Both the position numbers and the translations under genes were made by a program. A DNA stretch of 45,586 nucleotides, taken from positions 1 to 45,586 of the IMG/VR virus record IMGVR_UViG_3300020428_001737; one strand, 5' to 3'. Shown in pieces: positions 1 to 8,020 of this stretch (position 1 is the stretch's first letter; every line of letters starts with the position of its first letter). The stretch is from a virus. The notes beneath the pieces are model-generated. The model was not told the origin of the DNA. It did no database searches and worked only from the letters and a program-made list of their open reading frames with translations.

Positions 1-7
1 TGAAAGC

Positions 8-208
8 ATGACCAAGTTTTTGTTAACACCATTTGTTGCATTTTTCCTTATGTTAGTTTGGGCAGCAACAATTGGTGAACAAGTATCTTACTTTACACCA
101 GGTAAAAATATGTTTGACGAGTATCTAATAATTTGTCAAATATGGTTTTTTGGATGTGTCTTTAAAAGTTTAAAGAACGGCGTAACCAAGAAAGAGAAAA
201 GTGGTTGA
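8..208 (+). CDS. small membrane protein, hypothetical
   Basis: This 66-residue protein has a hydrophobic N-terminal helix (about residues 4-24) and a second hydrophobic stretch (about 40-55), followed by a basic tail ending KKEKSG. It is probably an inner-membrane protein. I do not recognise a family. Its stop codon overlaps the -35 box of the promoter for the next gene, so it ends a transcription unit that begins to the left of the window. Confidence 0.6.
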   Translation: MTKFLLTPFVAFFLMLVWAATIGEQVSYFTPGKNMFDEYLIICQIWFFGCVFKSLKNGVTKKEKSG

Positions 209-234
209 CTTATATTACAAAAATATGTTATAAT
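205..234 (+). promoter_or_regulatory. sigma70-type (early) promoter for prs
   Basis: TTGACT at 205-210 and a perfect TATAAT at 229-234 are separated by 18 nt. The expected start is near 241, just upstream of the prs ribosome binding site. It is one of ten similar promoters in the window. Confidence 0.8.
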
Positions 235-276
235 AAGTTAAATATTGTATAACCTCAACACAGGAAGGATAGCTTT

Positions 277-1236
277 TTGAAAATGAAAATAATCGCAGGG
301 AATAGCAATCGATCCCTAGCTAAAGGAATTGCAGAACACTGTTTTGCTGGCTTAGTTCCAGCTGAAATTACAACATTTGCAGACGGAGAAACCAGCGTAG
401 AATTTAAAGAAAACGTTAGGGGTGAAGACGTTTTTATAGTGCAAAGCACTGCTACCCCGGTCAACGACAGTTTAATGGAATTACTTATTATGATAGATGC
501 CGCAAGGCGTTCAAGCACTAAACGTATAACCGCAGTGATTCCTTACTTTGGTTATGCAAGACAAGATCGTAAGAGTGCAAGTCGCACACCTATCACAGCT
601 AAACTTGTTGCAAACTTATTGGTGACAGCAGGCGCAGACAGAATACTTACAATGGATCTACACGCAGGACAGATACAAGGCTTCTTTGACATCCCAGTGG
701 ATGATTTAACAAGCCGTGTAGTATTTGCTAAAGACATTAGACGTTCAATTGGTATCATAGATGATCCAGAAGTAGAGCAACAAGGTACAGTATTTGTATC
801 TCCAGATGCAGGTGGAGCAGTACGTGCTAGAAAGTTTGCAGATATGTTTCACGGAGACATTGCTATTGTTGACAAGCGTAGACCAGAAGCAGGCAAGTCA
901 GAAGTAATGGCACTGATTGGTGATGTCAAAGGCAAACATGCTATCCTTGTAGACGACATCATTGATAGTGGTGGTACATTATGTCATGCGGCCAAAGCAA
1001 TTATGGACGCAGGTGCAGTCAGTGTTAGAGCATACATTACTCATGGTGTACTGTCAGAGGACGCATGTCAAAAGGTTGAGAAGTCAGTGCTAGATGAATT
1101 AGTAGTTACTGATTCAATTGCCAATCGTTGTCCTAAGAACTGTAAGAAAACAAGACAGGTTAGTGTTGCTACTCTGTTAGGTGAAGCCATACGTAGAGTA
1201 TCAAATGAAGAAAGTGTGAGTAGCTTATTTGGATAA
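277..1236 (+). CDS. prs: ribose-phosphate pyrophosphokinase (PRPP synthetase)
   Basis: The enzyme makes PRPP from ribose 5-phosphate and ATP, feeding nucleotide synthesis and salvage in the cytoplasm. The 319-residue length is normal for the family. Visible family signatures include the DLHAGQIQGFFDIPVDDL segment after the catalytic loop and the PRPP-binding VDDIIDSGGT loop near the C terminus. The start is TTG 277, eight nucleotides after AGGAAGG at 262-268; ATG 283 in the same frame is the alternative. A strong sigma70-type promoter precedes it, so it is probably expressed early. With guaC and nrdAB in the same window it fits a phage nucleotide-supply programme. The family assignment is secure. 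Confidence 0.95.
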   Translation: MKMKIIAGNSNRSLAKGIAEHCFAGLVPAEITTFADGETSVEFKENVRGEDVFIVQSTATPVNDSLMELLIMIDAARRSSTKRITAVIPYFGYARQDRKSASRTPITAKLVANLLVTAGADRILTMDLHAGQIQGFFDIPVDDLTSRVVFAKDIRRSIGIIDDPEVEQQGTVFVSPDAGGAVRARKFADMFHGDIAIVDKRRPEAGKSEVMALIGDVKGKHAILVDDIIDSGGTLCHAAKAIMDAGAVSVRAYITHGVLSEDACQKVEKSVLDELVVTDSIANRCPKNCKKTRQVSVATLLGEAIRRVSNEESVSSLFG

Positions 1237-1249
1237 GGAGGTCCATAAT

Positions 1250-1384
1250 ATGAAAAATAATATTACTAAAGATAAAGAAAAGTTAGTTGAAAGTCAACCA
1301 ATGCAACAACAGAAGTTACCCTCAGATGAGGAGCAACAGAAACGTAAAGAACAAGCTCAAGACCCAAGGCATAATCAAGAGTAA
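1250..1384 (+). CDS. small charged protein, hypothetical
   Basis: A 44-residue frame starts at ATG 1250, preceded by a near-perfect ribosome binding site (AAGGAGGT, 1235-1242), and ends TAATG so that its stop overlaps the start of the next gene. The protein is very hydrophilic, rich in Lys, Glu and Gln, and probably disordered. No family is recognised. The strong ribosome binding site and translational coupling are the main reasons to accept it. Confidence 0.6.
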   Translation: MKNNITKDKEKLVESQPMQQQKLPSDEEQQKRKEQAQDPRHNQE

Positions 1385-1641
1385 TGATAGAACTAGCTAA
1401 ATTAGATAACGGTGAGTTTGTGTACGGCACCTACGAAGAAGTAGAAGCTTATGCAGACAAGGGAGAGACATGTGTTGAGAGATATCTTGACCATGTCAAC
1501 CCTTCAACCGTTTACAACAAATTCAAATGGGTTGGTACAGGATTGTCCGATCCATTTGCTGTTTCTGTTCCGTATGATTACGATAAACAGAAAGCCAAAG
1601 GCACCTTTAATACTAGGGGTGTAAACTTAGACAAATTTTAG
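1384..1641 (+). CDS. hypothetical protein
   Basis: This 85-residue soluble protein begins at the ATG that overlaps the previous stop (TAATG), so it is likely translationally coupled to it and cotranscribed with prs. There are no membrane segments and I do not recognise a domain. Its stop overlaps the stop of the convergent lipase gene by a few bases. Confidence 0.65.
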   Translation: MIELAKLDNGEFVYGTYEEVEAYADKGETCVERYLDHVNPSTVYNKFKWVGTGLSDPFAVSVPYDYDKQKAKGTFNTRGVNLDKF

Positions 1642-2408
1642 GAGTGATCTAAGTTGCCAATGTGTTTAATATAATCACCTATGTTATGGTCTGAAAAATT
1701 ATCAATCTTACCCTGTTTTAATCCCATCCAAATACCACGCCAACGATCTTTAAAGCGTTGCCAACCAGTATGAGTGCGTAGTTTACCATATGCGTTCAAA
1801 TAATGTTCTGTGCCATGATGTCTAAAACCCATAAGTAATAAAGGAACCCTGCACACTATATCATTATTGTTTACCCATCTATGATGTTCTACATTAATAG
1901 TATTACAATAACCACTCCAACCAACTCTAGGTGAACCATACGTATAAAGTTCAACAGGGTTACCAAGTTCTTTTTGATACCAACATCTACTTGCCATAAC
2001 AGTTGCCATTGCGGCCCCTAAGCTATGTCCACAAAACCATAAGTTTTTATCTTGATTTACTTTTCTAGTAATGTCTTCTAACACCATTGGCCATAACGTA
2101 TCTACTTCGTCTTTGAATCCTTTATGCACACGTGATACAGTTTCGCTTATAACGGGGAGAGCATTTGCATCAGCCTTTATGTCATTGTACTCTGTTGGTT
2201 GTGTTCCTCTACAAGAAATTACAAGATCATTCTTACTCATAAATCTATAAGATTGTGCTCCAATCTTATTATAAAACTCTGTTGTTGTAAAACCTAATTC
2301 TTTTGCCGCTATTCTTGCATCTTCCTCACCTAAATATGCTATTTGAGAAAGTTTTGCAAAAAGCAACGAACGTTCTTTAAACGTTAATTTTTTAATATCT
2401 GTTGCCAT
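1638..2408 (-). CDS. class 3 lipase (alpha/beta hydrolase)
   Basis: Reverse-strand gene, 256 residues from the preferred ATG at 2408, which has GGAGGG just upstream; an upstream start at 2426 is possible. The nucleophile elbow GHSLGAA places the catalytic Ser at about 129. Asp183 in NNNDIVCRVP and His241 in SDHNIGDY complete a Lipase_3-type triad. RVHKGF and YTYGSPRVG are also typical of the family. No signal peptide is seen, so it may act on host membrane lipids from inside the cell, for example during lysis or lipid recycling; that role is inference. It is an isolated reverse-strand gene, with a late-type box (GATAAATA on its strand) at 2427-2434. Confidence 0.88.
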   Translation of the reverse strand: MATDIKKLTFKERSLLFAKLSQIAYLGEEDARIAAKELGFTTTEFYNKIGAQSYRFMSKNDLVISCRGTQPTEYNDIKADANALPVISETVSRVHKGFKDEVDTLWPMVLEDITRKVNQDKNLWFCGHSLGAAMATVMASRCWYQKELGNPVELYTYGSPRVGWSGYCNTINVEHHRWVNNNDIVCRVPLLLMGFRHHGTEHYLNAYGKLRTHTGWQRFKDRWRGIWMGLKQGKIDNFSDHNIGDYIKHIGNLDHS

Positions 2409-2426
2409 ATTGCCCTCCGTTGTCAA

Positions 2427-2434
2427 TATTTATC
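2427..2434 (-). promoter_or_regulatory. late-type promoter box for the lipase
   Basis: GATAAATA on the reverse strand ends 18 nt before the lipase ATG. It lies back to back with a forward-strand box at 2444-2451, giving a divergent late promoter pair with only 9 bp between the boxes. Confidence 0.5.
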
Positions 2435-2443
2435 AACTTAAAC

Positions 2444-2451
2444 ACTAAATA
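2444..2451 (+). promoter_or_regulatory. late-type promoter box
   Basis: ACTAAATA lies 22 nt before the next ATG (2474). It is one of about sixteen NNTAAATA boxes in intergenic or 5' positions here, resembling the T4 late promoter TATAAATA read by a gp55-type sigma factor. Confidence 0.5.
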
Positions 2452-2473
2452 CAGTAAGTACAAAGGGACGAAT

Positions 2474-2737
2474 ATGAAAAAACGCACTAGAAGTATACTT
2501 GACGAGCTTAATAATATACACAGTAGCCAAGATAACGATTATCTTATAAGCACCACTGCGAATAACATAATAGAAAGTTCAATTAATTTATTAAATCGTA
2601 TTGCTAGTGAATATGATGCAGACACAGCAGGTGAATTAGAAAGACGTTTTATTAATAGTATCAAAGCAGGTGATGCTCGTAAATTTAAACGTGGCATTGA
2701 TAAAATAATTGAGAGCAAAAAAAATGATTCTAAATGA
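2474..2737 (+). CDS. hypothetical helical protein
   Basis: The 87-residue protein starts MKKRTRSILDEL. The start is ATG 2474, after AAAGGGACGA; the longer frame from 2402 would run into the lipase promoter region and is rejected. It is predicted largely helical and charged, with no membrane segment. Its 3' end overlaps the start of the nucleotidyltransferase gene, so the two are probably coupled. I do not recognise a family. Confidence 0.65.
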   Translation: MKKRTRSILDELNNIHSSQDNDYLISTTANNIIESSINLLNRIASEYDADTAGELERRFINSIKAGDARKFKRGIDKIIESKKNDSK

Positions 2738-3599
2738 AGGCGGAGCAATGCCGGGCGTCGGCCCTATTCATATTGATGAGATTGATCCAACACTTTCAGC
2801 ATTAGAAAAGAAATTAGGCATTGACTTAAGAAGCAATGTCCTTGGTAGTGTAGGTAAAAAAGAATTTAGTGGCGACATTGATGTTGCCGTGCAAGTCAGT
2901 ACAGATCAAATACCAGAGTTGGTTAAAAAGTTAGAAGCAATGCCAGAAGTTCTTGACATTGCTAAAAGTTCTGTTATAATGACAAGTGTTAATATTGTTG
3001 GTTACGATGCTAATAAGAAAAGCCCAGACCCAAGTAAGCCTAGAACAGGTAAAGTACAAGTAGATTTTATGCCAGGAGATCCTGGTTGGATGAAAACATA
3101 CTATCACGCACCAAGTGAGAAAGAATCAAAGTATAAAGGTGTATTCCGTAACGTAATGATAGCAACAATAGCTTCGATACTAGATCGTAAAGATAGTACA
3201 GATACTATCGATGACGGTCGTCCAACTGAAAGCGAACGTTGGATGTGGTCACCAACAGATGGACTAGTGCGTATAAAACGTACACCAGTGCCAAAGAAGA
3301 ATGGCGAAGGATATACTAAAAAGAATCAAAATGTAATGATAGATGGACCATACAAAAATCCAAATGATATTGCAAAGAAATTAAAACTAGATGATGCAAA
3401 AGATTTAAACAGTTATGAAAGTCTAAAAGCCGCAATGGAAAAAAACTATCCACCTAAATTAGTACAGTCTATACTAGATAACTTTTCTGAAAGCGGAATA
3501 GTTAAAGACATTGGTGTGCCAGACGATTTAAAAACTGAAACACTTGCAGATAAGAATTACAATAGAGTAGTCGCACTAAGTAAAAGGCTTTCAGTATGA
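2724..3599 (+). CDS. nucleotidyltransferase-fold protein
   Basis: The 291-residue protein carries a pol-beta-type nucleotidyltransferase signature: GSVGKKEFSGDIDVAV near residues 45-60 (two metal-binding Asp) and a third Asp in VQVDFMPG about 65 residues later. Similar proteins are conserved in T4-like cyanophages, which supports starting at ATG 2724 (MILNEGGAM); TTG 2709 and ATG 2749 are alternatives. The substrate is unknown. It is followed with an ATGA overlap by a KxDG-motif protein, suggesting that the two act together on nucleic acid ends; this is inference. Confidence 0.75.
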   Translation: MILNEGGAMPGVGPIHIDEIDPTLSALEKKLGIDLRSNVLGSVGKKEFSGDIDVAVQVSTDQIPELVKKLEAMPEVLDIAKSSVIMTSVNIVGYDANKKSPDPSKPRTGKVQVDFMPGDPGWMKTYYHAPSEKESKYKGVFRNVMIATIASILDRKDSTDTIDDGRPTESERWMWSPTDGLVRIKRTPVPKKNGEGYTKKNQNVMIDGPYKNPNDIAKKLKLDDAKDLNSYESLKAAMEKNYPPKLVQSILDNFSESGIVKDIGVPDDLKTETLADKNYNRVVALSKRLSV

Positions 3600-4765
3600 G
3601 ATACAACGACTTTAAGACTAGTGGAAAAACTGCAATCGCACTTAACGAAGCAGAAGCACGTATTCAACATGCTGAAGATGTAGTATTTTGGGAAGGTAGT
3701 GCAGGAGCAGTTCGTGCTTTAGAGAGTTTACGTAAACTTGAAAAAGGAGGACACAATGATGTCACTATCAAATGGGACGGATCTCCCGCAATCATTTTTG
3801 GCCGCAATGAGGATGGAAAATTTATACTTACCGATAAGTCTGGATTTGGCGCAAAAGGATATGATGGTAAAAGCAAGTCCGCAAAAGATTTGGAAGCAAT
3901 GCTACTCAACAGAAAAACCAGTAAAGGATTAGAAGTACCTGATAGCTACACAGCATTTGCATCAAACATGCGACAAATATTTGATGAATACCAATCAGCG
4001 TTACCAGAAAGATTTAGAGGTTACTTTAAAGGTGACTTACTATATTTTAATAAACCTGCATTAGAAGGAGATGACTATGTGTTTACCCCGAATATTGTTA
4101 CCTACAGAGTAGATAAAGATAGTGATATAGGTAACAAGATTGGAAGATCAACTAGTGCAGTTGTTATACATAGGTATATGGGTCAAGACGGAATTGAAAA
4201 AGGTCTACAAGGTATGAACATTAACAATATTATACAAGGCGATAAAGTTTTAGTTGTTCCTCCTGTTGTTGTGCAACGTGCTCCTGAAGTAAGTGATACA
4301 GATGTTGATACATTAAAAACAGATATAAGCAAATATGCAGTTAATATTGACACATTGTTAAATACTCAAACACTAGCTAATCTTAAAATGGTAGACATGC
4401 CAAAGATTTTTTATGCTTATTTAAATAGTAAAGTTGATACTGGACTAACAGCACTTGGTGAAGACTTTATGGGTTGGTTAAACAGCAATACAAAAATTAG
4501 TGATGTGAAAAAGAAAAGAATGTCAGAACACATTACACAAAATATTAAAGGCTTTAGAGCTATGTGGCAAGTTGTTAGTAATATAATGAATATTAAAAAT
4601 AAAATTATTAATCAATTTGATTCACATGATGCAGATATTAAGGCAAACATCGGCGACACATATAAAGGCGGCGAAGGTTACGTACTACAACACCCAGGTG
4701 GTGATATTAAACTAGTAAATAGAGCAGGCTTCACAGCCGCTAACAGAAGTATAAGGAGAGACTAA
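3596..4765 (+). CDS. KxDG-motif protein (DUF6267-like, possible ligase fold)
   Basis: The 389-residue protein is conserved in T4-like marine phages (DUF6267-like, from memory). Near residue 60 it has TIKWDGSPAIIFGR, which matches motif I (KxDG) of covalent nucleotidyltransferases such as RNA and DNA ligases, where the Lys takes the nucleotide. Later motifs are less clear; FKGDLLYF and DKVLVVPPVVV are candidates. The gene overlaps the upstream nucleotidyltransferase by 4 nt (ATGA) and ends by overlapping the next ATG. The ligase-like reading is inference from one motif plus context. Confidence 0.65.
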   Translation: MRYNDFKTSGKTAIALNEAEARIQHAEDVVFWEGSAGAVRALESLRKLEKGGHNDVTIKWDGSPAIIFGRNEDGKFILTDKSGFGAKGYDGKSKSAKDLEAMLLNRKTSKGLEVPDSYTAFASNMRQIFDEYQSALPERFRGYFKGDLLYFNKPALEGDDYVFTPNIVTYRVDKDSDIGNKIGRSTSAVVIHRYMGQDGIEKGLQGMNINNIIQGDKVLVVPPVVVQRAPEVSDTDVDTLKTDISKYAVNIDTLLNTQTLANLKMVDMPKIFYAYLNSKVDTGLTALGEDFMGWLNSNTKISDVKKKRMSEHITQNIKGFRAMWQVVSNIMNIKNKIINQFDSHDADIKANIGDTYKGGEGYVLQHPGGDIKLVNRAGFTAANRSIRRD

Positions 4766-5142
4766 TGACACAAATAAAAGAGTTCAAACAATTTGAACAA
4801 GAAATGCATAAGATCACTGAAGCATATGATGACTTCGGATTAAGTAAACACGGAATAGAACTTGATAGAGATGACGATGGCGATGGTAAAGAATTCAAAG
4901 CTAAAAGAATGTTTGATCAATTAGGTAAAGTAATTGACAGCAGAAGTAATCCAAACCCTATTGGTACAGTAACAACAGACGACGGCGACGAAGTACAAGT
5001 TACTCCAACGATTGCACATATGATAAGAGGATTAGAAATCCGTACAACGCAACAAGGTGGAGCAAAAGAAAAGTTTATGCGTATGATTCAAACTACAAAT
5101 GGATTAAAGAAAGTTATTGATTTGGTGAAGAGTAAAGCGTAA
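4765..5142 (+). CDS. conserved phage hypothetical protein
   Basis: The 125-residue acidic, soluble protein has an Asp-rich segment (DRDDDGDGKEF) near residues 35-45. Its start overlaps the previous stop and its stop overlaps the next start, so it sits in a tightly coupled four-gene run from about 2.7 to 6.0 kb. No domain is recognised. Confidence 0.7.
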   Translation: MTQIKEFKQFEQEMHKITEAYDDFGLSKHGIELDRDDDGDGKEFKAKRMFDQLGKVIDSRSNPNPIGTVTTDDGDEVQVTPTIAHMIRGLEIRTTQQGGAKEKFMRMIQTTNGLKKVIDLVKSKA

Positions 5143-6014
5143 TGGATTTTATTAAAGAAATACATGAAGCTAGAATGACTCGCAACTCAAGCGATCAAAG
5201 GTCATTGACCTACACAGATTGCTGTGAAAGATTATATCTTAGTCTTTTAATTTTAGAGTTATTGCGTAAATTTCCAGGCTATGCCGCACGTTCTAAAATG
5301 TATGCAAAAGACTGTTCAAGATATGACTCATACAAGCATTTTAGGATGAACGGTACAGATTTGTACAACTTCATTTATTTCGTAACTGGCGATGATGCCG
5401 CAATGGATAAGTTAAAAGATCCAGGCGCTGCCAAAGCCTTAAGGAAACGTACAACACTTCCTTTAATGAATCTAAACAGATACTTAACCCAACTAGGTAA
5501 CGGACAAGAAGCAAGTAAACCTGCAGAAATTTTTATAAAACTAGAATCAGCTCTCCATATTGTTAATACAGATTATAGAAGTATACGTAGATACATTACT
5601 AACTTTAAGTCTATTAGTACTATTAATAAAAAAATAGCAGTAACTAAATTACTATTAGCCGCAAGAGCAAAATTACGTAACAGTGATTTAATTGACGACC
5701 TTGCAAAACTATCAACTGATAGAGACTTAGAAACTAACCTAGTAAAAGACAACGAACCAAAAGTAAGCATGCCTGACATTAGTGTAACAGGCAGAGACTT
5801 AGCATACTACAAATATATTGTAGGCACAGAAAATTTGATTATGGCAAAACGTTTTATAGATATGGCAAGAGCAAATAAAAGTATACCTAGTACAGCAGTA
5901 AGAGGTTATATGCCTGCCATTACAATGATTGACGATATAGTAAAAGCCGGTCCTGCATACATTAATTTACTAAGAAGTATACATAATCGAGCCAAAAATA
6001 GCCTAAATAAGTAG
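5142..6014 (+). CDS. conserved phage hypothetical protein
   Basis: The 290-residue protein appears mostly helical and basic, without membrane segments. It is the last gene of the overlapping run that begins with the nucleotidyltransferase and is followed by a late-type box. I do not recognise a domain. Position suggests a DNA- or virion-related function, which is a guess. Confidence 0.7.
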   Translation: MDFIKEIHEARMTRNSSDQRSLTYTDCCERLYLSLLILELLRKFPGYAARSKMYAKDCSRYDSYKHFRMNGTDLYNFIYFVTGDDAAMDKLKDPGAAKALRKRTTLPLMNLNRYLTQLGNGQEASKPAEIFIKLESALHIVNTDYRSIRRYITNFKSISTINKKIAVTKLLLAARAKLRNSDLIDDLAKLSTDRDLETNLVKDNEPKVSMPDISVTGRDLAYYKYIVGTENLIMAKRFIDMARANKSIPSTAVRGYMPAITMIDDIVKAGPAYINLLRSIHNRAKNSLNK

Positions 6015-6030
6015 GTTTTCCAATATTCAG

Positions 6031-6037
6031 CTAAATA
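6031..6037 (+). promoter_or_regulatory. late-type promoter box for the small virion-like gene
   Basis: CTAAATA occurs 58 nt before ATG 6096, leaving a leader with a good ribosome binding site. The gene behind it ends in a clear terminator, so box and terminator bracket a one-gene late unit. Confidence 0.55.
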
Positions 6038-6095
6038 AAAGTAACAAGAGTCACGGAGCGTGGCTATTGTCCATTAAGAGAAATAGGAGAAAAAA

Positions 6096-6482
6096 ATGGC
6101 AACATTAACAAAAACTAATCCAGTAGTAGCGAACGCTATTGGTGAAATCCGTAACATCGGTAAAGAAATCACAATGGTCGCAGTCGATTGGGACGTTGAT
6201 GCAGATGCATCAAGAATCGCAATGGAAGCAGTACACAACACAATCATGCAAAGAGCAACTATCTTAGCAGCAGGTGCAGTGTATGACACAGGAACAAAGC
6301 AAGACTTTATTCTTGAAGGTGACTTTCCTGGTTCAGACTATGTATCAGAAGACGGTACAGTAACAGGTACATTTGCACAGGCTTTAGTTGAAGATATCAT
6401 CAACTTAGGTACAGTTGACTCAATTAACTTTGCATCAGGTACAGTAGCGGCTACTGTTAAAACAACTTTAAAATTTGCTTAA
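6096..6482 (+). CDS. small abundant late protein, probably virion structural
   Basis: The 128-residue protein is rich in Ala, Val and Thr. A late-type box, a strong ribosome binding site (AATAGGAG) and a terminator immediately after the stop give it the layout of a highly expressed single late unit. No domain is recognised. A structural role is inferred from the expression signals and position, not from homology. Confidence 0.7.
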   Translation: MATLTKTNPVVANAIGEIRNIGKEITMVAVDWDVDADASRIAMEAVHNTIMQRATILAAGAVYDTGTKQDFILEGDFPGSDYVSEDGTVTGTFAQALVEDIINLGTVDSINFASGTVAATVKTTLKFA

Positions 6483-6505
6483 TAGCTAATTTACAAGTAA
6501 TACTA

Positions 6506-6539
6506 AAAAGGCTCACTTTTATTAGTGGGCCTTTTTTTA
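6506..6539 (+). terminator. intrinsic terminator
   Basis: AGGCTCACT and AGTGGGCCT form a 9-bp stem with one G-T pair, followed by a run of seven T. It closes the late unit at 6096-6482. Confidence 0.85.
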
Positions 6540-6542
6540 TGA

Positions 6543-6550
6543 CTTAAATA
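6543..6550 (+). promoter_or_regulatory. late-type promoter box giving a probable leaderless mRNA
   Basis: CTTAAATA ends 5 nt before ATG 6556. In T4 late promoters +1 follows the box by about 6 nt, so transcription would begin at the start codon. No Shine-Dalgarno sequence is present. Confidence 0.55.
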
Positions 6551-6555
6551 TACAC

Positions 6556-7008
6556 ATGGATGTAACTGTACTCACACTAATTGATATTACACAAACAAAT
6601 GCCCGTAGAGGTTTTGGCGATAAATTAGAACAAAACCAACAACAGAATTTTAACACATTTCAACAAGTATCAAGTCTGCGTTTAAATCCATACAACTTCA
6701 CATCTAGTTTTGAGGCTATTTCTATAGATAATTTAGGGTTTGGTGATAAATATAAAGGTAAGCAAAAAGTATGGAAGTTTACATTTAATCATGATGTCGC
6801 ATATGGTTTAGATGAACAGATGCTACAAGAAGATTTTGAACTTATACCAATTATATCAGATTTAAATGAGACAATTGACATAAATAAGAGTGTAATAAGA
6901 ACAACTGATCCATACGAGAAGAACATTTTATTTACAATAGGCGACCAAATAGATATACACAAGGCAACCGAGCAGGCAATACCCAAACAAGATAATAAGG
7001 CTAACTGA
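6556..7008 (+). CDS. conserved T4-like phage protein, hypothetical
   Basis: The 150-residue soluble protein (MDVTVLTLIDITQTNARRG) resembles a conserved T4-like cyanophage hypothetical located among virion genes. There is no membrane segment or recognisable enzyme motif. It starts directly after a late box with no ribosome binding site, so translation is probably leaderless. Confidence 0.7.
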   Translation: MDVTVLTLIDITQTNARRGFGDKLEQNQQQNFNTFQQVSSLRLNPYNFTSSFEAISIDNLGFGDKYKGKQKVWKFTFNHDVAYGLDEQMLQEDFELIPIISDLNETIDINKSVIRTTDPYEKNILFTIGDQIDIHKATEQAIPKQDNKAN

Positions 7009-7015
7009 GAGTTTA

Positions 7016-7023
7016 CTTAAATA
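7016..7023 (+). promoter_or_regulatory. late-type promoter box
   Basis: CTTAAATA lies 32 nt before ATG 7056, leaving a short leader with a GGAG ribosome binding site. Confidence 0.5.
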
Positions 7024-7055
7024 ATTTCCTTGAGCAGGAAAGTTTGGAGAATACA

Positions 7056-7292
7056 ATGGCAAAAGCCACTGACCTTGAAAAAGAAAACCTAGAAGCACAC
7101 GTCGATTTGTGCCAACAGCGTTATGAAAACCTTGAGTCGCGTCTAACAGCAGTTGAGAAAAAGCTAGAGCATGTGCATCAAGATGTCCAAAACGGCAACA
7201 AGAGCATGATCAAAGTCATTATAGGTGCAACCGGTACAATAGTTGCAGGACTTTTAAGCACAATAGTAGTGCTACTCATTTCATTAAACTAA
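7056..7292 (+). CDS. coiled-coil plus C-terminal membrane anchor protein (XhlA-like layout)
   Basis: The 78-residue protein has an N-terminal coiled coil (residues about 5-50) followed by one C-terminal membrane helix (about 55-77). This layout is shared with XhlA-type haemolysin or holin-accessory proteins and with many T4-like phage membrane proteins. The start is ATG 7056 with GGAG upstream; TTG 7044 is less likely. A role in lysis or at the membrane is possible but not shown. Confidence 0.65.
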   Translation: MAKATDLEKENLEAHVDLCQQRYENLESRLTAVEKKLEHVHQDVQNGNKSMIKVIIGATGTIVAGLLSTIVVLLISLN

Positions 7293-7304
7293 CCCCCCAA
7301 TTTA

Positions 7305-7312
7305 TATAAATA
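7305..7312 (+). promoter_or_regulatory. consensus late promoter TATAAATA, leaderless start
   Basis: This is a perfect T4-type late box ending 5 nt before ATG 7318, with no Shine-Dalgarno sequence between them. The predicted +1 coincides with the start codon. Confidence 0.7.
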
Positions 7313-7317
7313 CTTGC

Positions 7318-7710
7318 ATGTTACTAAGAGAGTTTACACATCGTACGACTGAAGCTGAGCAAGAAATGTGTCCTAAAGCATGTTGTGGCTTGCCAGTGAC
7401 GGAATGTTCATGTGGTCCGGACTGTCCACACTGTGATTGTTACGAAAAAAATAAAGATGTTAATGAAAAAATGACATGGGCAAGAACAGGTAAGAAGATA
7501 GTACGTAAGTTTAGATGCGTTGGCGGACGCAGGCATGGAAGAATTGTTGCAAAAGTTGCACAATGTTATGCAGCCCCAGATCCAAAGAAACGTGCAAGAC
7601 TAAAAATTATGAAAGCAAGGTTAGGTGCAAGACTAGCTAAAAAAACTAAGCGAACAAAGAGAACTAATCCAGCTTCAATAAGATTAAAGCAGTTAAACAA
7701 AAGGCGTTAG
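7318..7710 (+). CDS. basic Cys-rich protein, paralogue of the next gene
   Basis: The 130-residue protein has a Cys cluster at about residues 18-41 (CPKACCG, CSCGPDCPHCDC), a candidate metal site, followed by a strongly basic half containing RKFRCVGGRRHGR and RTNPASIRLKQLNK. The basic half is shared with the next protein, so the two are tandem paralogues, this one with an added Cys-rich head. Similar basic proteins are conserved in T4-like cyanophages. Nucleic-acid binding is likely from charge; the exact function is unknown. Confidence 0.75.
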   Translation: MLLREFTHRTTEAEQEMCPKACCGLPVTECSCGPDCPHCDCYEKNKDVNEKMTWARTGKKIVRKFRCVGGRRHGRIVAKVAQCYAAPDPKKRARLKIMKARLGARLAKKTKRTKRTNPASIRLKQLNKRR

Positions 7711-7711
7711 T

Positions 7712-8020
7712 ATGTTAGTTACTGAAGTAATATCATTAGACGAAGCTACAAACGTTTGGAGTAGAGCAGGCGGTAAACAAACACGAAAGTTTAGATGCAC
7801 TAGTGGTCCCCGCAAAGGCAGAGTAATGTCAACACCAGCGTCTTGTAATAAGCCAATGGACATATCTAAAAGTGCAAAGCTAAAGCAAACAAAACTTAAG
7901 AAGCCTGGCCAAATTAAATTTAAGACCGGACGAACAAGACGTACTAATCCAGCAAGTGTTAGGTTAACGTCATTAAACAAACCAAAAACTCCTAAGACAC
8001 GAGGAAGGAGAATAAGATGA
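7712..8020 (+). CDS. basic protein, paralogue of the previous gene
   Basis: The 102-residue basic protein contains RKFRCTSGPRKGR and RTNPASVRLTSLNK, aligned with the same segments of the upstream protein, but lacks its Cys-rich N terminus. The gene starts 1 nt after the upstream stop and overlaps the next start. Conserved in T4-like cyanophages as a hypothetical; nucleic-acid binding is inferred from its charge. Confidence 0.75.
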   Translation: MLVTEVISLDEATNVWSRAGGKQTRKFRCTSGPRKGRVMSTPASCNKPMDISKSAKLKQTKLKKPGQIKFKTGRTRRTNPASVRLTSLNKPKTPKTRGRRIR

